64,000 nucleotides of DNA from Apricaphanius iberus (lineage: Eukaryota; Chordata; Actinopteri; Cyprinodontiformes; Aphaniidae). A model generated the notes under the pieces. It ran no database searches. It was not told where the DNA came from and saw only the letters and a list, made by a program, of their open reading frames with translations. Positions 10,606 through 21,281 of the stretch are shown one piece after another (position 1 is the first letter of the stretch; each line of letters begins with the position of its first letter). The translations under genes were made by a program, and so were the position numbers. The stretch spans positions 405,915 through 469,914 of the forward strand of contig JAPXFQ010000792.1 in assembly GCA_028564705.1 (NCBI GenBank), given 5' to 3'.

Positions 10606-12017
10606 GTGTACATTCAATTCAGTTTATTTATATAGTGCCGTTTCACCACAGATGTCATCTCAAGGCACTTTACAAGAAGAGTTATTACAATACAATGTTT
10701 AATGTAGAAATTAGAGAACCACAGAAGATTGTGTCGTGTAATTCTCAGCAACCCCTCACACTGAGCAAGCACGAAGCGACAGTGGAAAGGAAAAACTCCC
10801 TTTTAACAGGAAGAGACCTCCGGCAGAACCAGGCTCAGCACAAGCGGTCATCTGCCGAGACCGTCTGTGGTTTGGAGAATACAGAACTGATGCAGAAGTT
10901 TGTTGCAGGACGTGGAGAACTTTCCGTCACTGCAATGCCATCTTAGTCAGGGTCGTCAAGCAGGGCGGGTCAGGAGCACCTACTGTAGGAAGAGACTAAG
11001 AGAAAACAGGTTAGCGCTTGAATTGACAGCACATCATGCAGTTGGGGAGAAGTAGGAGAGAAAGTAAGAACAGACCCTAATAATGTCCTCCAACAGCCTA
11101 GCCTAAAGCAGCATAGCTACTAACTAACATTAACCTGTCTCCTAGCTACTAGGAGACCTAGCTACTAACACTCTCTACTTGGCTTACATTAATCTATCTC
11201 TACGAAGCTGCTCTACCTCTTCGTATCCCTTCCTAGCTTTTGACACTCTACCTGGCTACTAACATTAACCTATCTCTTCCTAGCTACCTGTCTAACCTGT
11301 CTCTAACTGCCTATTAACATATCTCTAACTGTAAGCTTTGTCAAAGAGGAAAGTTTTAAGCCTAGTTTTAAAGATATACAAATTGTCTGCTTCACGAACC
11401 AACCCTGGGAGCCTGTTCCATAGGAGGGGAGCCTGATAGCTGAAAGATCTGCCACCCATTCTACTTTTAGAAATCCTAGGAACTACCAGTAAACCTGCAG
11501 TCTGAGAGCGAAGGGCTCTGTTAGGAACATATGGAACAATCAGGTCTCTTATGTATGATGGAACTCGATTATTAAGAGCTTTAAATGTCAGAAGGAGGAT
11601 CTTGAATTCTATTCTAGATCTCACTGGGAGCCAGTGAAGAGAAGCTAAAACAGGGGAAATGTGATCTCTTCTTTTAATATTCATCAGAATCCTAGCAGCA
11701 GCATTTTGGACTAACTGAAGACTTTTAATTGTTTTCTGTGGACTACCTGATAATAAAGAGTTACAGTAATCCAGTCTTGAAGTAATAAAGGCATGGACTA
11801 GTTTTTCAGCATCATTCCTGGACAGGATGGTTCTAATTTTTGCAATATTCCTAAGGTGAAAAAAGGAAATCCTAGAGACTTCTTTAATGTGAGATCTAAA
11901 TAACATATCTTGGTCAAAAAATAACACTGAGGTTCTTTGCTTTATTACTGGAGGCTAATTTAATGCCGTCTAGGTGAAGGGGTTGACTAAGTCGTTTCTT
12001 TTTCAGAGATTCTGGGA
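10606..12017 (-). mobile_element. L2-like LINE, 5'-truncated, inside the palindromic element
   Basis: The minus strand carries the end of an L2-type RT ORF (11927-11325) and about 700 bases of 3' UTR that ends near 10608 with CAGTTTATTTATATAGTGCC on the plus strand, the characteristic end of fish L2-like LINEs. On both sides the sequence is that of the palindromic element, so this L2 came later. Confidence 0.8.
11325..11927 (-). pseudogene. L2-like LINE ORF2 C-terminal fragment
   Basis: 200 codons open. Recognisable post-RT blocks are AFITSRLDYCNSLLSG, LQLVQNAAARIL, LASLHWLPVRSRIEFKIL and the terminal LWNRLPG...FKTRLKTFLF, all diagnostic for the L2/CR1 side of LINEs. The catalytic RT block is upstream and missing. 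A homopolymer frameshift at about 11918 separates this frame from further similarity up to about 12010. Non-functional. Confidence 0.85.
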
Positions 12018-12019
12018 TC

Positions 12020-13645
12020 AGGTTCCACCAAATGCAATCGTATGAGGAGGGGACGAAAATAAGGATGACGCCCTACTTTTCGTCCCCTCTTCATAAGATT
12101 GCATTATGGGAGGCTGGGGACAAAGGGCCGAAACGTTACCCAGGCTATGGGCCCCCATCCTGGGCTAGAGACCCACTGTCTGGGCGCCAGGTTCTCTGGT
12201 AGAGGTCAGGGCCACATCTGGCTACATGTACCCAGGCTATGGGCCTCCATCCTGGGCTAAAGATCCACCCTCAGGGGCCCTGGATGTATGTCCCAGCGAA
12301 GAAAAACCAAAGTCCACCATGGACATTTGGGATCAGGTTCCCCAAATCCAATCCTATGAGGAGGGGACGAAAATAAGGATGACGCCCTAATTTTCGTCCC
12401 CTCCTCATAAGATTGCATTATAGGAGGCTGGGGGCAAATGGCCGAGACGTACCCAGGCTATGGGCCCACATCCTGGAATACAAATCCACTGTCTGGTGCC
12501 CTGGTTCTCTGGTACAGTACAGGGCCACATCTTCCTTCATGTACCCAGGCTTTAGGCCTCCATTCTTGGCTAGAGACCCGCTGTCAGGAGCCCCGGGACA
12601 TCTCTGGCTCCACGTACCCAGGATATGGGCCTCCATTCTGGGCTTAATATTAACTGTCTGGGCCCCTGGTTCTCTGGTAGAGGTCAGGGCCACATCTGGC
12701 TACATGTACCCGGGCTATGGGCCTCCATTCTGGGCTAAAAATCCACCCTCAGGGGCCATGGATGTATGTCCCAGTGAAGAAAAACCATGGACATTTGGGA
12801 TCAGGTTTCCCCCAATGCAATCCTATGAGGAGGGGACGAAAATAAGGACGGCAAAGGGCCGAAACGTTACCCAGAATATGGGCCTCCATTCTGGGCTAGA
12901 GACCCACTGTCTAGGCCCCTGGTTCTCTGGTAGAGTTCAGGGCCACATCTGGCTTCATGTACCCAGGCTTTGGGCCTCCATACTGGGCTAGAGACCCTCT
13001 GTCTGGAGCCCTGGGTCAGTACAGGTACAGTACACCTCTGGCTCCAAGTACCCAGGATATGGGCCTCCATTCTGCGCTATATAAGCACTGTCTGGGCCCC
13101 TAGTTCTCTGAGTCAGGACAGGGACACCTCTGGCTTCATGTACCCAGGCTAGAGGCGCCCATCCTGGGCTAAAAATTGACCCTCAGGGGCCCTGGATGTA
13201 TGTCCCAGCGAAGAAAAACCAAAGTCCACCATGGACATTTGGGATCAGGTCCCCCCCAATGCAATCCTATGACGAAAATAAGGATGGCGCCCTACTTTTT
13301 GTCCCCTCCTCATAAGATTGCATTATGGAATTGCTGGGGGCAAAGGGCCGAAACGTTACCCAGGCTATGGGCCCCCATCTTGGGCTAAAAATCCACTGTC
13401 TGGGCCCCTGGTTCTCATGGTCAGTACAGGGACACCTCTGGATCCACATACCCAGGCTTTGGGCCTCCATTCTGGGCTAAAAATCCACCCTCAGGGGTCC
13501 TGGATGTATGTCCTAGCGAAGAAAAACCAAAGTCCACCATGGACATTTGGGATCAGGTTCTCCCCAATGCAATCCTATGAGGAGGGGACGAAAATAAGGA
13601 CGACTCCCTACTTTTCGTCCCCTCCTCATAAGATTGCATTGTGGA
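12020..13645. repeat. array of hairpin-bearing units in the left arm
   Basis: Inverted pairs of GCAATCCTATGAGGAGGGG and its complement, with a spacer of roughly 20-30 bases, occur at about 12032-12106, 12344-12419, 13258-13322 (left half damaged) and 13567-13640. Each pair would fold into a stem of about 28 bp. Between them run blocks containing TGGGCCTCCATTCTGGGCTA and ACCCAGGCTATGGGCC, and a shared AAAGTCCACCATGGACATT. The spacing of the pairs is close to 315 bases or multiples. Confidence 0.85.
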
Positions 13646-13900
13646 AAGCTGGGGGCAAAGGGACGAGCCTTACCCCAGGAACGTGACACTGCTGCCAATT
13701 AACGAGTTATTAAGCTCATATCTCCGCCTACGTTCCACCTACAGGCGTGAAACTTTCAGGGTAGCGCCCTGGGGTCTGGGGCCACACAATACGTCGAATA
13801 TACGCCGGTCCAACGTTGCCTGGGGTCGTGAGGTCGCTCAGAACGTCCAACCACTTTGATGCTGCAGGGGCTATGTTTTTGGGAATTTTGACATGAAAAT
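13600..13900 (+). repeat. inner arm, left copy, of the long inverted repeat
   Basis: The reverse complement of 15060-15363 aligns with this stretch almost throughout: shared words include GATTGCATT, GGGGGCAAAGGGACGAGC, AACGTGAC, GAGCTCATATCTC-like, ACACAATACGTC, ACGCCGGTCCAACGTTGCCT and GCTATGTTTTTGGGA. The loop between the arms is about 1.2 kb. Confidence 0.85.
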
Positions 13901-13929
13901 TGCACAGATGCGCTCGAAATCCTCTACTC

Positions 13930-14860
13930 TATCCATGCAGCAAAGCACACGTCTCCAAACACCTTCTAAACAGAACTCCCCACAGGAGCCACCTAGGAAC
14001 CAGGGATAAAGTTAATAGAGAATAATAAGGTGTCCTTTAAAACATATTCAAAGTTGATCAGGATTGGACATTGTTAAGGTTTTTATTTTATTAAAAAGCA
14101 CTTGCAAAAATCACCTGTGGACATTTGGCATAAGCCCAAATGAATGGGACCCTATGAGGTGGGGACGGAGAGGCTTTTCTGTCCCTAAAAAATATCATTT
14201 TCATATCTTCATAATTCAAAGGTGAAAGTCCACAGGGCAACCAAATTCACAGGATACACTCCCAGCGTGACCTAGTATTGATATCCAGTGTCACTTCCCC
14301 CCAGCTACCTCTGGAAAAAATAGCCTGACCCTGGCCAGCTGACCCTACGAATGGGGGTAGGGTCCATGGACCCCAAGACCACATCAAGTGAAAAATAGTT
14401 TCTGTGGGAATGAAAATTTTCTACATATGCTAGAGTTATGAAATTGTAATATGTTGTTCCCGGAAGGGGGACACACGATCCTGACTTGGTTCCGGGCCCG
14501 TAGACCCCCCGGGGGCGGAGATACAGCCCTCCTTTTTTTGGCTGTCGGCCAACTTCCAGGCCTCGTGTTTTCGACGTTTTGAGACCGATTTTGATGCAAC
14601 CCGGACGGATGCGTTTGGAATCTCCCATTGTATCAGTGTACCGAAGCACAGGCCTCCAAACACCTCCTGAAGCTAACTCCTCACAGAAGCCACGTAGAAG
14701 CACGGCTCCAGCGATTTAGTATTCCTCTACTTCCCCAGTTTAACATATCCAGTAGGGGAGGATTGGACATTTTTAACCCTTTGATTTTAACCCAAGAAAA
14801 AACCAGCGTGTGGACATTTGGGTATCAGTCGTACAATGGGATCCTAAGCCTTGGACGCCG
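13930..14860. repeat. direct repeat pair in the central loop
   Basis: About 250 bases at 13930-14170 recur in the same orientation at about 14600-14850: both have CTCCAAACACC, ACTCC.CACAG.AGCCAC, GGATTGGACATT and a following GTGGACATTTGG. The spacing is about 680 bases. No coding content. Confidence 0.7.
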
Positions 14861-15059
14861 GGCCTTTTCCACACAATGCTTTATAAAAAAATAAAACGCT
14901 TAACAAAGTTCAATCCTTTTCAACTCCGAGTATGTCATACTGGGCACTGTACTGAATACTAATACGTTTGAGCCGGGCTCGTACGTGGCCCCTGTGAGGA
15001 GTTAGCCTTAGAAGGGGATTTTTGGCACTATCTTTTCACGGATACGTAGAGTGGAGGAC

Positions 15060-15363
15060 GTCGACCGTACGATACGATTTTCATGGAAAAACTCCCAAAA
15101 ACATAGCGCCTGCGACATCGAAACGATGGGACGTTCGGGGCGACCTTATGACCCCAGGCAACGTTGGACCGGCGTATATATGACGTATTGTGTGGCCCCG
15201 GAAACCAGGGCGCCACCCTGAAAGTTTTGTGCGTCTACCTGGAACGTAGGCCGAGATATGAGCTCAATTAGTCGTTGATTGGCAGCGTTGTCACGTTCCT
15301 GGGGAAGGGCTCGTCCCTTTGCCCCCAGCACTTCCATAATGCAATCTTATGAGGAGGGGACGA
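15060..15363 (-). repeat. inner arm, right copy, of the long inverted repeat
   Basis: Inverted copy of 13600-13900. The similarity continues outward past 15363 into another hairpin (15340-15412) and the block with TCCATGGTGGACTTTG at about 15437, which is the inverse of the block in the left arm. Confidence 0.85.
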
Positions 15364-15469
15364 AAAGTAGGGCGCCGTCCTTATTTCCGTCCCCTCCTCA
15401 TAGGCTCTCATTTTGGGAAACATATGGCCAATGTCCATGGTGGACTTTGTTTTTTTCTTCACTGGGACA

Positions 15470-15700
15470 TATATCCAGGTTCCCTGAGGGTGGATTTTAA
15501 GCCCAGGATGGGGGCCTTTAGCCTGGGTACATGAAGCCAGAGGTGTCCCTGTACTGACCCAGGGCCCCTGAGGGTGGATTTTAAGCCCAGAACGGAGGCC
15601 TGCAGCCCGGGTACATGAAGCCAGAGGTGTCCCTGTACTGACCCAGGGCCCCTGAGGGTGGATTTTAAGCCCAGAAAGGAGGCCAGGGGCCTGGGTAGAG
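15470..15700 (+). repeat. tandem units of about 104 bp
   Basis: GAGGGTGGATTTTAAGCCCAG occurs at about 15486, 15569 and 15655, with GGGTACATGAAGCCAGAGG and TGTCCCTGTACTGACCCAG between. They are inverted relatives of the blocks in the left arm. Confidence 0.8.
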
Positions 15701-15894
15701 TTAGTCCTGCATTCACCGGTGATCCAGGGGCCTTTACCACTGACATTTGACCTTTGAGCCATGGTTTTATGTAGTCCTATACGGGGGCCTACTGCGTGTG
15801 TAATTCGGTTGTCCTCTGACCTCTGGTTCCAAAGTTGTGAAGGAGTAAAAATGCATGGTTTTTGGGGCCTAAACCCGTGGACATTTGCCATAAG

Positions 15895-16195
15895 GTTTCC
15901 ACAATGGGAGCCTATGAGGAGGGGACGAAAAGTAGGGCGCCGTGTACTTTTGGCATCGGGTTCCCACCATGCAATCCTATGAGGAGGGGACCAAAATAAG
16001 GGCCTGTGCACTTTTGGCATCAGTTCCTACAATGGGAGCCTATGAGGAGGGGACCTAAATAAGGGGGCTGTGTACTTTTAGCATCAGTTCCTACAATGGG
16101 AGCCTATGAGGAGGGGACGAAAAGTAGGGCACCGTGTACTTTTGGCATCGGGTTCCCACCATGCAATCCTATGAGGAGGGGACGGAAAACCGGGG
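15895..16195 (+). repeat. short-period array of about 65-70 bp units
   Basis: The word CCTATGAGGAGGGGAC recurs at about 15911, 15977, 16041, 16106 and 16169, each followed by GTGTACTTTTGGCATC or a variant and by an ATGGGAGC or ATGCAATC. It is the same word as in the hairpins, here in one orientation. Confidence 0.85.
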
Positions 16196-17162
16196 CCTCC
16201 TTAGTTCGGTCCCCTTATTATAGGGTTCCAAGGAGGCCGACCAATACCCAAATGTCCATTGCGCGAGTGGCCGAAACATTAAATCATGCAGCCCATCCCC
16301 CGCTTCAGCGTTGTAACTGGGACAAAGGTCAAACTCGTTAACGCTCGTATCTCGGCTTCCGCTCGATGTAGGGATGTGAAACTTTGGACATGGGACGCTT
16401 GCCCCGAGACCCGCGGATGGCTCAAGACTCACGCGGGTATGACGACCTTTGACTCCTATGTCCTATGACAAAGGGACGAAATATGTCCCCAGTGGACGCA
16501 GTCAGTCTTTTTTCGCCTTCCCGACACCCGTCACGTTTTCCGGCCGACCGAAGGTCACGTGGCCACCGTTTTCGCAGGGCGGGGGGCCGCGGGGGCCAGA
16601 AGTAGAAATAGGTTGTTGTTTGGTGAAAATTCCAACTTTTTTCCCCGAGGTGGTCAGAACGGGTTTAAACTTTCGGATGTCCACCCGGGGGCCGAGGGGC
16701 TTCGGCCCGCCGACTCGCAGCTTCCTGGGACGCCGGTGGCGCAAAAAACGGCTTCCCGGATCTCCGCCTTCACGTCCGGGCCCGCCGGGGGGCCCCGGGG
16801 CGTTTAAAATTTATAAAAGGTAAAAGGTCGCGCTCAGACCCCAACACGGCCCGGTCAGAATCGGCTCGTCCCAAATGTCCACAAAACCCTATGGCAAAGG
16901 GCCGAAGTAAGGGACGGCTCCCAAATGGCCACTGAGCCTATGCAAAAGGTTTCGGTCGAACGACAGTGCCTCCGAAGGTCCAAGCGGCGTCGGCGCACGC
17001 CTTATGCTTAACGGACACGACATGTCCCTCCGGGCCCGCTCCGTTTAACATTGGCTTATGGCAAATGGACGGCCCCATTGACACCGGGGACGAGCCCCGT
17101 CCGTTTGGCATAAGTTCAATTCATTTTCCGTGTCCTTTTGGGACACTTGCCCTTAGTGCCGG

Positions 17163-17520
17163 TCTGTCGTGGTGAAGAGAGAGCTGAGCCGAAAGGCAAA
17201 GCTCTCAATTTACCGGTCGATCTACGTTCCTACCCTCCTCTATGGTCACGAACGCTGGGTTGTGACCGAAAGAACGAGATCGCGGATACAGGCAGCTGAA
17301 ATGAGTTTCCTGCGTAGGGTGGCTGGGCTCTCCCTTAGAGATAAGGTGAGAAGCTCGGTCATCCGGAGGGGGGAAGACCCAGGACTCGCTGGAGGGATTA
17401 TGTCTCCCAGCTGGCTTGGGAACGCCTCGGGATTCCTCCCGAGGAGCTGGCCCAAGTAGCCGGGGAGAGGGAGGTCTGGGTCTCTTTGCTTAGGTAATGC
17501 CCCCGCGACCCGACCCCAGA
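17163..17520 (+). pseudogene. Rex3/RTE-like LINE C-terminal portion (copy 1, continued)
   Basis: Picks up the RT ORF interrupted at 9232: VVVKRELSRKAKLSIYRSIY, then YGHERWVVTERTRSRIQAAE and FLRRVAGLSLRDKVRSSVI. A deletion or frameshift follows the RRGE point; later bases still encode, in other frames, the usual RTE terminal region up to GGGAGAGGGAGGTCTGGG. It ends at about 17520 before a GATG tail. Confidence 0.85.
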
Positions 17521-17527
17521 TAAGTGA

Positions 17528-17554
17528 AAGATGATGGATGGATGGATGGATGGA
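17528..17554 (+). repeat. (GATG)n 3' tail of the Rex3-like LINE
   Basis: A GATGATGGATGGATGGATGG-type run directly after the LINE 3' end. Tandem GATG tails are described for Rex3, which supports the family assignment. Confidence 0.8.
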
Positions 17555-17639
17555 ATAAATTAAAAAAAAATAAATGTTTGTGTGCTTTAACCAGTGCCAG
17601 ACTGTCCCCCACACCAGTACTAGAAAAAAATCAGCTGTC

Positions 17640-18508
17640 TAAGTCTAAATCCAGCCGTCTGCAACATTCAAAGAGTCCAAAACGCTGCACATCATATGAG
17701 ATGAGCCAACACACTGATAGTGTCCTGAGGAATCCTTATGACCAAAGAGGATCTCCCAACAGCTTTCAGTACATTCAGGTACATCTTGTACAACAGACTG
17801 TTCAACTGTCAAAACAACTTCAAATGTAATTTTTCATATTTCTCATTGCCATGCTCCTGCTATTTTTGTTTTCTTGCTTCTCTGTGCCACCTGCCAAAAT
17901 CCATAATTCGAAAACAGAAAAAAATCACAACAGAAAATTTAGACCGTAGTTATGCTATCCCTACCACTATTTGTGTTAACAAAAGTCTTTCAGTAAATGC
18001 AGCCACAGGAAACAGGTACAAGAGAACTACAAAATAACGAGTCATTCTACTAGCCTGTTCATCTTCAGCCCACTAGGTGAATAACTGGCACTGGCAGAAA
18101 TATTTAAAAAGTATGAAAATGAAGACAACTATGAAAGCTGTGACTGTGAACATGCTTAGAATTCTTGCTTCCACAGACCTTATACAAATGATAGCTATAA
18201 AGAGGGATGTTGCTCTCCCTCCATGCCTCAATATTGGCACACAATAAGAGTCATTATTTCAAGAGAACAAATTTTACCCCTTGGGCTCTAATTATTTTCA
18301 TACATTTCTTTGTTTTTCAGTGTTTGATTTATTCCTAATTGTGACAAAAACATGGTCTAGTTTTACAGCAAGTGTGTAAACAGCAGCCTGCTAATTGGTA
18401 CTCCTGGAGGTTAGGTTGCAGATCTGTAAAATATGCATACTTTGACTTTTACTCATTTAAAGTGACAAAATATGGCTAAAACTAATACAATTCATTAGCA
18501 TATATATA

Positions 18509-18569
<61 letters not shown>

Positions 18570-19690
18570 GCTACAAGGTTAAAGGAGCTACTTGCTCCTC
18601 TTGACACCTGTCGTATAAGCATTGATTCTGGCTTTTCATTAGATGCATTCATGTTTATGACTTGCACAACAATGCTGAATTAAATTATTATTTATACCTT
18701 TGATTCATCAGGATTGTATTACTGTAATGGTCTGTTTACAGTTCTCAATAAAACTTCTCTTGAAAGACTGCAAGTTGATCAAAATACAGCTCCCAGGCTT
18801 TGATGTAAATCCTCCAGGTTTTCAGCAGCAACTGCAATCCTGATGAAACTACAATGGCTTCAGGTGTATTTTAGGGTAGACTTCAGAAAAAAATCTAAAT
18901 GGAAAAACTTTTGAAATAAAAAGATTCTAATGTAATTCAACAGAATTCATATGTTAACAGAGTTGAAAAGAAAAACAGTGAAGGTGACAGAAGAAGTTAT
19001 GCCATAATGACAGAGAGCGGTAATTCCCTCGCAACTGAGGGCTACATCAACTTTAGAAAGAAAAAAAAATATTCTGCTGAGTAAACTTGCCAAAACATGC
19101 CTTAGAGACTCGAGTAGGATTTACATCAGAGATCCATTTCAACAACGGAGATACCTTTGAATCTTAAAAAGCTTCAAAACCGAAGCAGCTTTGGCGACAT
19201 TTCTGTTGAACAGGTAAGACAGTCATATATACAATAAAGCAAATAAATATATAATTTTACTAATTAAGTACAGAATGAGATGCTGTGAAATCACAGATTA
19301 ATTGCAATTGCAGAAGTAGGGCTAGCGGAAGCATGGGAAGGGATTTGTTAGATAAAAAAAATCTATCTCCCTGAAATACTCTGGGCTGTAGCGTTGAATA
19401 CCTGTCTTTTGGCCTTTTCTTATCTGTCTTTATGTATTTTAATGTATTTATGATTCTATAAAGTGCATTTTGTTATCTTGAAAGATTCTCTATAAATAGA
19501 AATGTAGTTAAAGTTACTGTACTAAAAGTTACTAACATACAGGACAGTGTGTCTTGAGTACCAGGGTTGAAAACAACTATGTTAGACCTTTCGGCAGCGT
19601 TTCAGACTGTTGAGCACACTGTTTTAATAAACAAACAGATTTTGTGGGGATCCCTGGAACTGTTTTCAGTAGTTTACATAGGGCTGGTAC
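17640..19690 (+). other. intergenic AT-rich stretch with L2/CR1-like LINE fossils
   Basis: Three short stretches look like decayed L2-like RT pieces: 17655-17700 (QHSKSPKRCT against the usual QRVQNAA block), 18765-18900 (DQNTAPRL then LMKLQWLQVYFRVDF, cf. the LHWLPV.FR.DF block) and 19577-19680 (MLDLSAAFQTVEH, the RT domain A block). Their order is not that of one element, so they are separate or rearranged. Otherwise I see nothing in 17555-20400 apart from the TA tract. Confidence 0.4.
18501..18566. repeat. (TA)n microsatellite
   Basis: About 33 TA steps with one GC interruption at 18510-18511. The minus-strand ORF with repeated YI residues is an artefact of it. Confidence 0.95.
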
Positions 19691-20402
19691 ATAGGGCTAT
19701 ATAGGTCACCTAAGACAAATGTGTTGGTAACATCCCAAAATCATTATTGGCCCCCATTTAACCAACTTTTAAAAACTGCCCGAATGCAGTGCTGCTCAAC
19801 AATCTTAACACGACATTTTTAAGCATATGTAAACAATAACATTCAATAAATAATACCTTTAATGACTTTGAATATTGATTAAACACGGTGGGTTTGACAC
19901 ATTAATAAATTACATTATAAATTCTGTCTCAATTTGTGATGGAATTTATTATGTCATTTGTCATTATAAAGTAGGTCATCCAGTAAAATGAAAAAAATAA
20001 CTATTGAGGATAGCTATATTATGGAAACAGTTTTAAATCCTAAATAATTAAGTCTGATCTGAATCACATTCAGTCTTTACTCTAAAACCGGCACAACCAC
20101 TGCAGACTTTGGCCACTTGTCAAATACGTGTGACATCACAAAATAATTAATTTCACAGATAGTCATTTTTAATTACAAATGCAATAAATATATATCAAAT
20201 GTACAGCAGTGTTGGCTTTATAGATTTCTTTTAATGAGTACATTTCCAAGGGTTAAAGGTGAAGCAGTTGGTTCAACAGGTTGGATGATTTAAAGCTTTT
20301 TGTCAGAAAATATTGAAATATGCTGTTAATGTCCCACTGTCCAAAGTGTTTTCAGAAGAAATGCATTATGTTTTCATTTTGACGGTTTAATCTGAGAATG
20401 CT

Positions 20403-20520
20403 CATCCATCCATCCATCCATCCATCATTCCATCCATCCATCCATCCATCATCTATACCGTTCGTCCTATGCAGGTTTGGGGGAGTGGGGGTGGGAGTGT
20501 GTATATCTTAGACAGGCTGC
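20403..20520 (-). repeat. (CATC)n tail and adjoining LINE 3' end
   Basis: CATC repeats with one interruption (20403-20451) are followed by ATACCGTTCGTCCTATGCAGG and GACAGGCTGCCAGTCCTG, which resembles the 3' end of a common fish RTE-type repeat read from its tail. Minus-strand fragment, no coding part. Confidence 0.55.
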
Positions 20521-20983
20521 CAGTCCTGTAGCAAAAAAGACTTCATCTTGGTAACAAAACCTCAAAATGCTTAAGACAGTTTTGTACAAAATCAGGGCCT
20601 AGAAGTTTGCGGGTATCTGCCAAACTTGAGATTGAGGAAATATCGAACAGCACTAGGAACACTATGGGTTCAACTGAAGACAGGGCTGCACAGGAGAATA
20701 ATTATTTAATCTAATAACATTTTATATTTTTTAAATGTAAATGTGCTTATGATTACTAGAGTTGAGCCGAATATGAGTATCACACGAGTAATACCAGTCA
20801 ATATCTGTCCTTGGAGTCACCATACTCCCAAATTTCTCCTGATATCTGATGGTGTCGCGCGACACCTTTCATAATGAGAGGGATGGAGAATAAAACATGT
20901 TTCATTTGCATTTTGTCAAGGAAGGTGCTATGGGGTACTGTTTCCTCATCCCAGTCATGAAAAATCATCACCTGTTCAAAATA

Positions 20984-21273
20984 AACTCAACAAAAATGTA
21001 AACGCAACACCTTTGTTTCTGCTCCCATTTTTCATGAGATGGACTTACACATCTAAAATTCATTCCAGATACACAATATTACCATTTCGATCAAACATTG
21101 TTCACAAATCAGTCTAAATGTGTGATAGTGAGCACTTCTGCTTTGCTGAGATAATCCATCCCACGTCACAGGTGTGCCACATCAAGATGCTGATCTGACA
21201 TCATGATTAGTGCACAGGTGTACCTTATACTGCCCACAATAAAAGGCCACCCTGGAATGTGCAGTTTTGTCTC
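20984..21273 (+). repeat. left inverted terminal repeat of the Tc1 element
   Basis: Pairs with 22307-22595. The inner limit is the GTGCAGTTTTG just upstream of the transposase start. The copies differ at scattered positions. Confidence 0.9.
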
Positions 21274-21281
21274 ACAGCAAA

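Larger units (their letters stand above)
9233..17162. mobile_element. 7.9-kb palindromic, repeat-filled element inserted in the Rex3-like LINE
   Basis: The RT protein breaks after MRALY at 9232 and continues with RSVVVKRELSRKAK at 17163, so everything between is inserted. The ends are imperfect inverted repeats: left ACCTAGGGCACTCACGTCC, right read inward CACTAAGGGCAAGTGTCC, with a further shared block CAATGTTAAA about 40 bases in. No clear target duplication is seen (TAC versus TGC is possible). The inside is non-coding, with tandem and inverted arrays built from a recurring word CCTATGAGGAGGGGACGAAAA. Without the L2 insert at 10606-12017 it is about 6.5 kb. Foldback-type or CACTA-like non-autonomous DNA transposons are candidates; I do not recognise a named family. 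Confidence 0.65.

Noticed and set aside
12413..13686. ORFs with repeated peptides such as YPGYGPP and SGAPG, possible collagen-like gene
   Set aside because: They translate the tandem units of the palindromic element, change frame between units and have mirror ORFs on the other strand.
15268..16020. 250-codon minus-strand ORF
   Set aside because: It runs through the inverted arm and repeats of the palindromic element; peptides repeat with the DNA units and no domain is visible.
9233..17162. Assigning the palindromic element firmly to EnSpm/CACTA because its right end reads CACTA
   Set aside because: The left end does not read CACTA, no 2-3 base duplication is clear and no transposase is present; kept only as a possibility.
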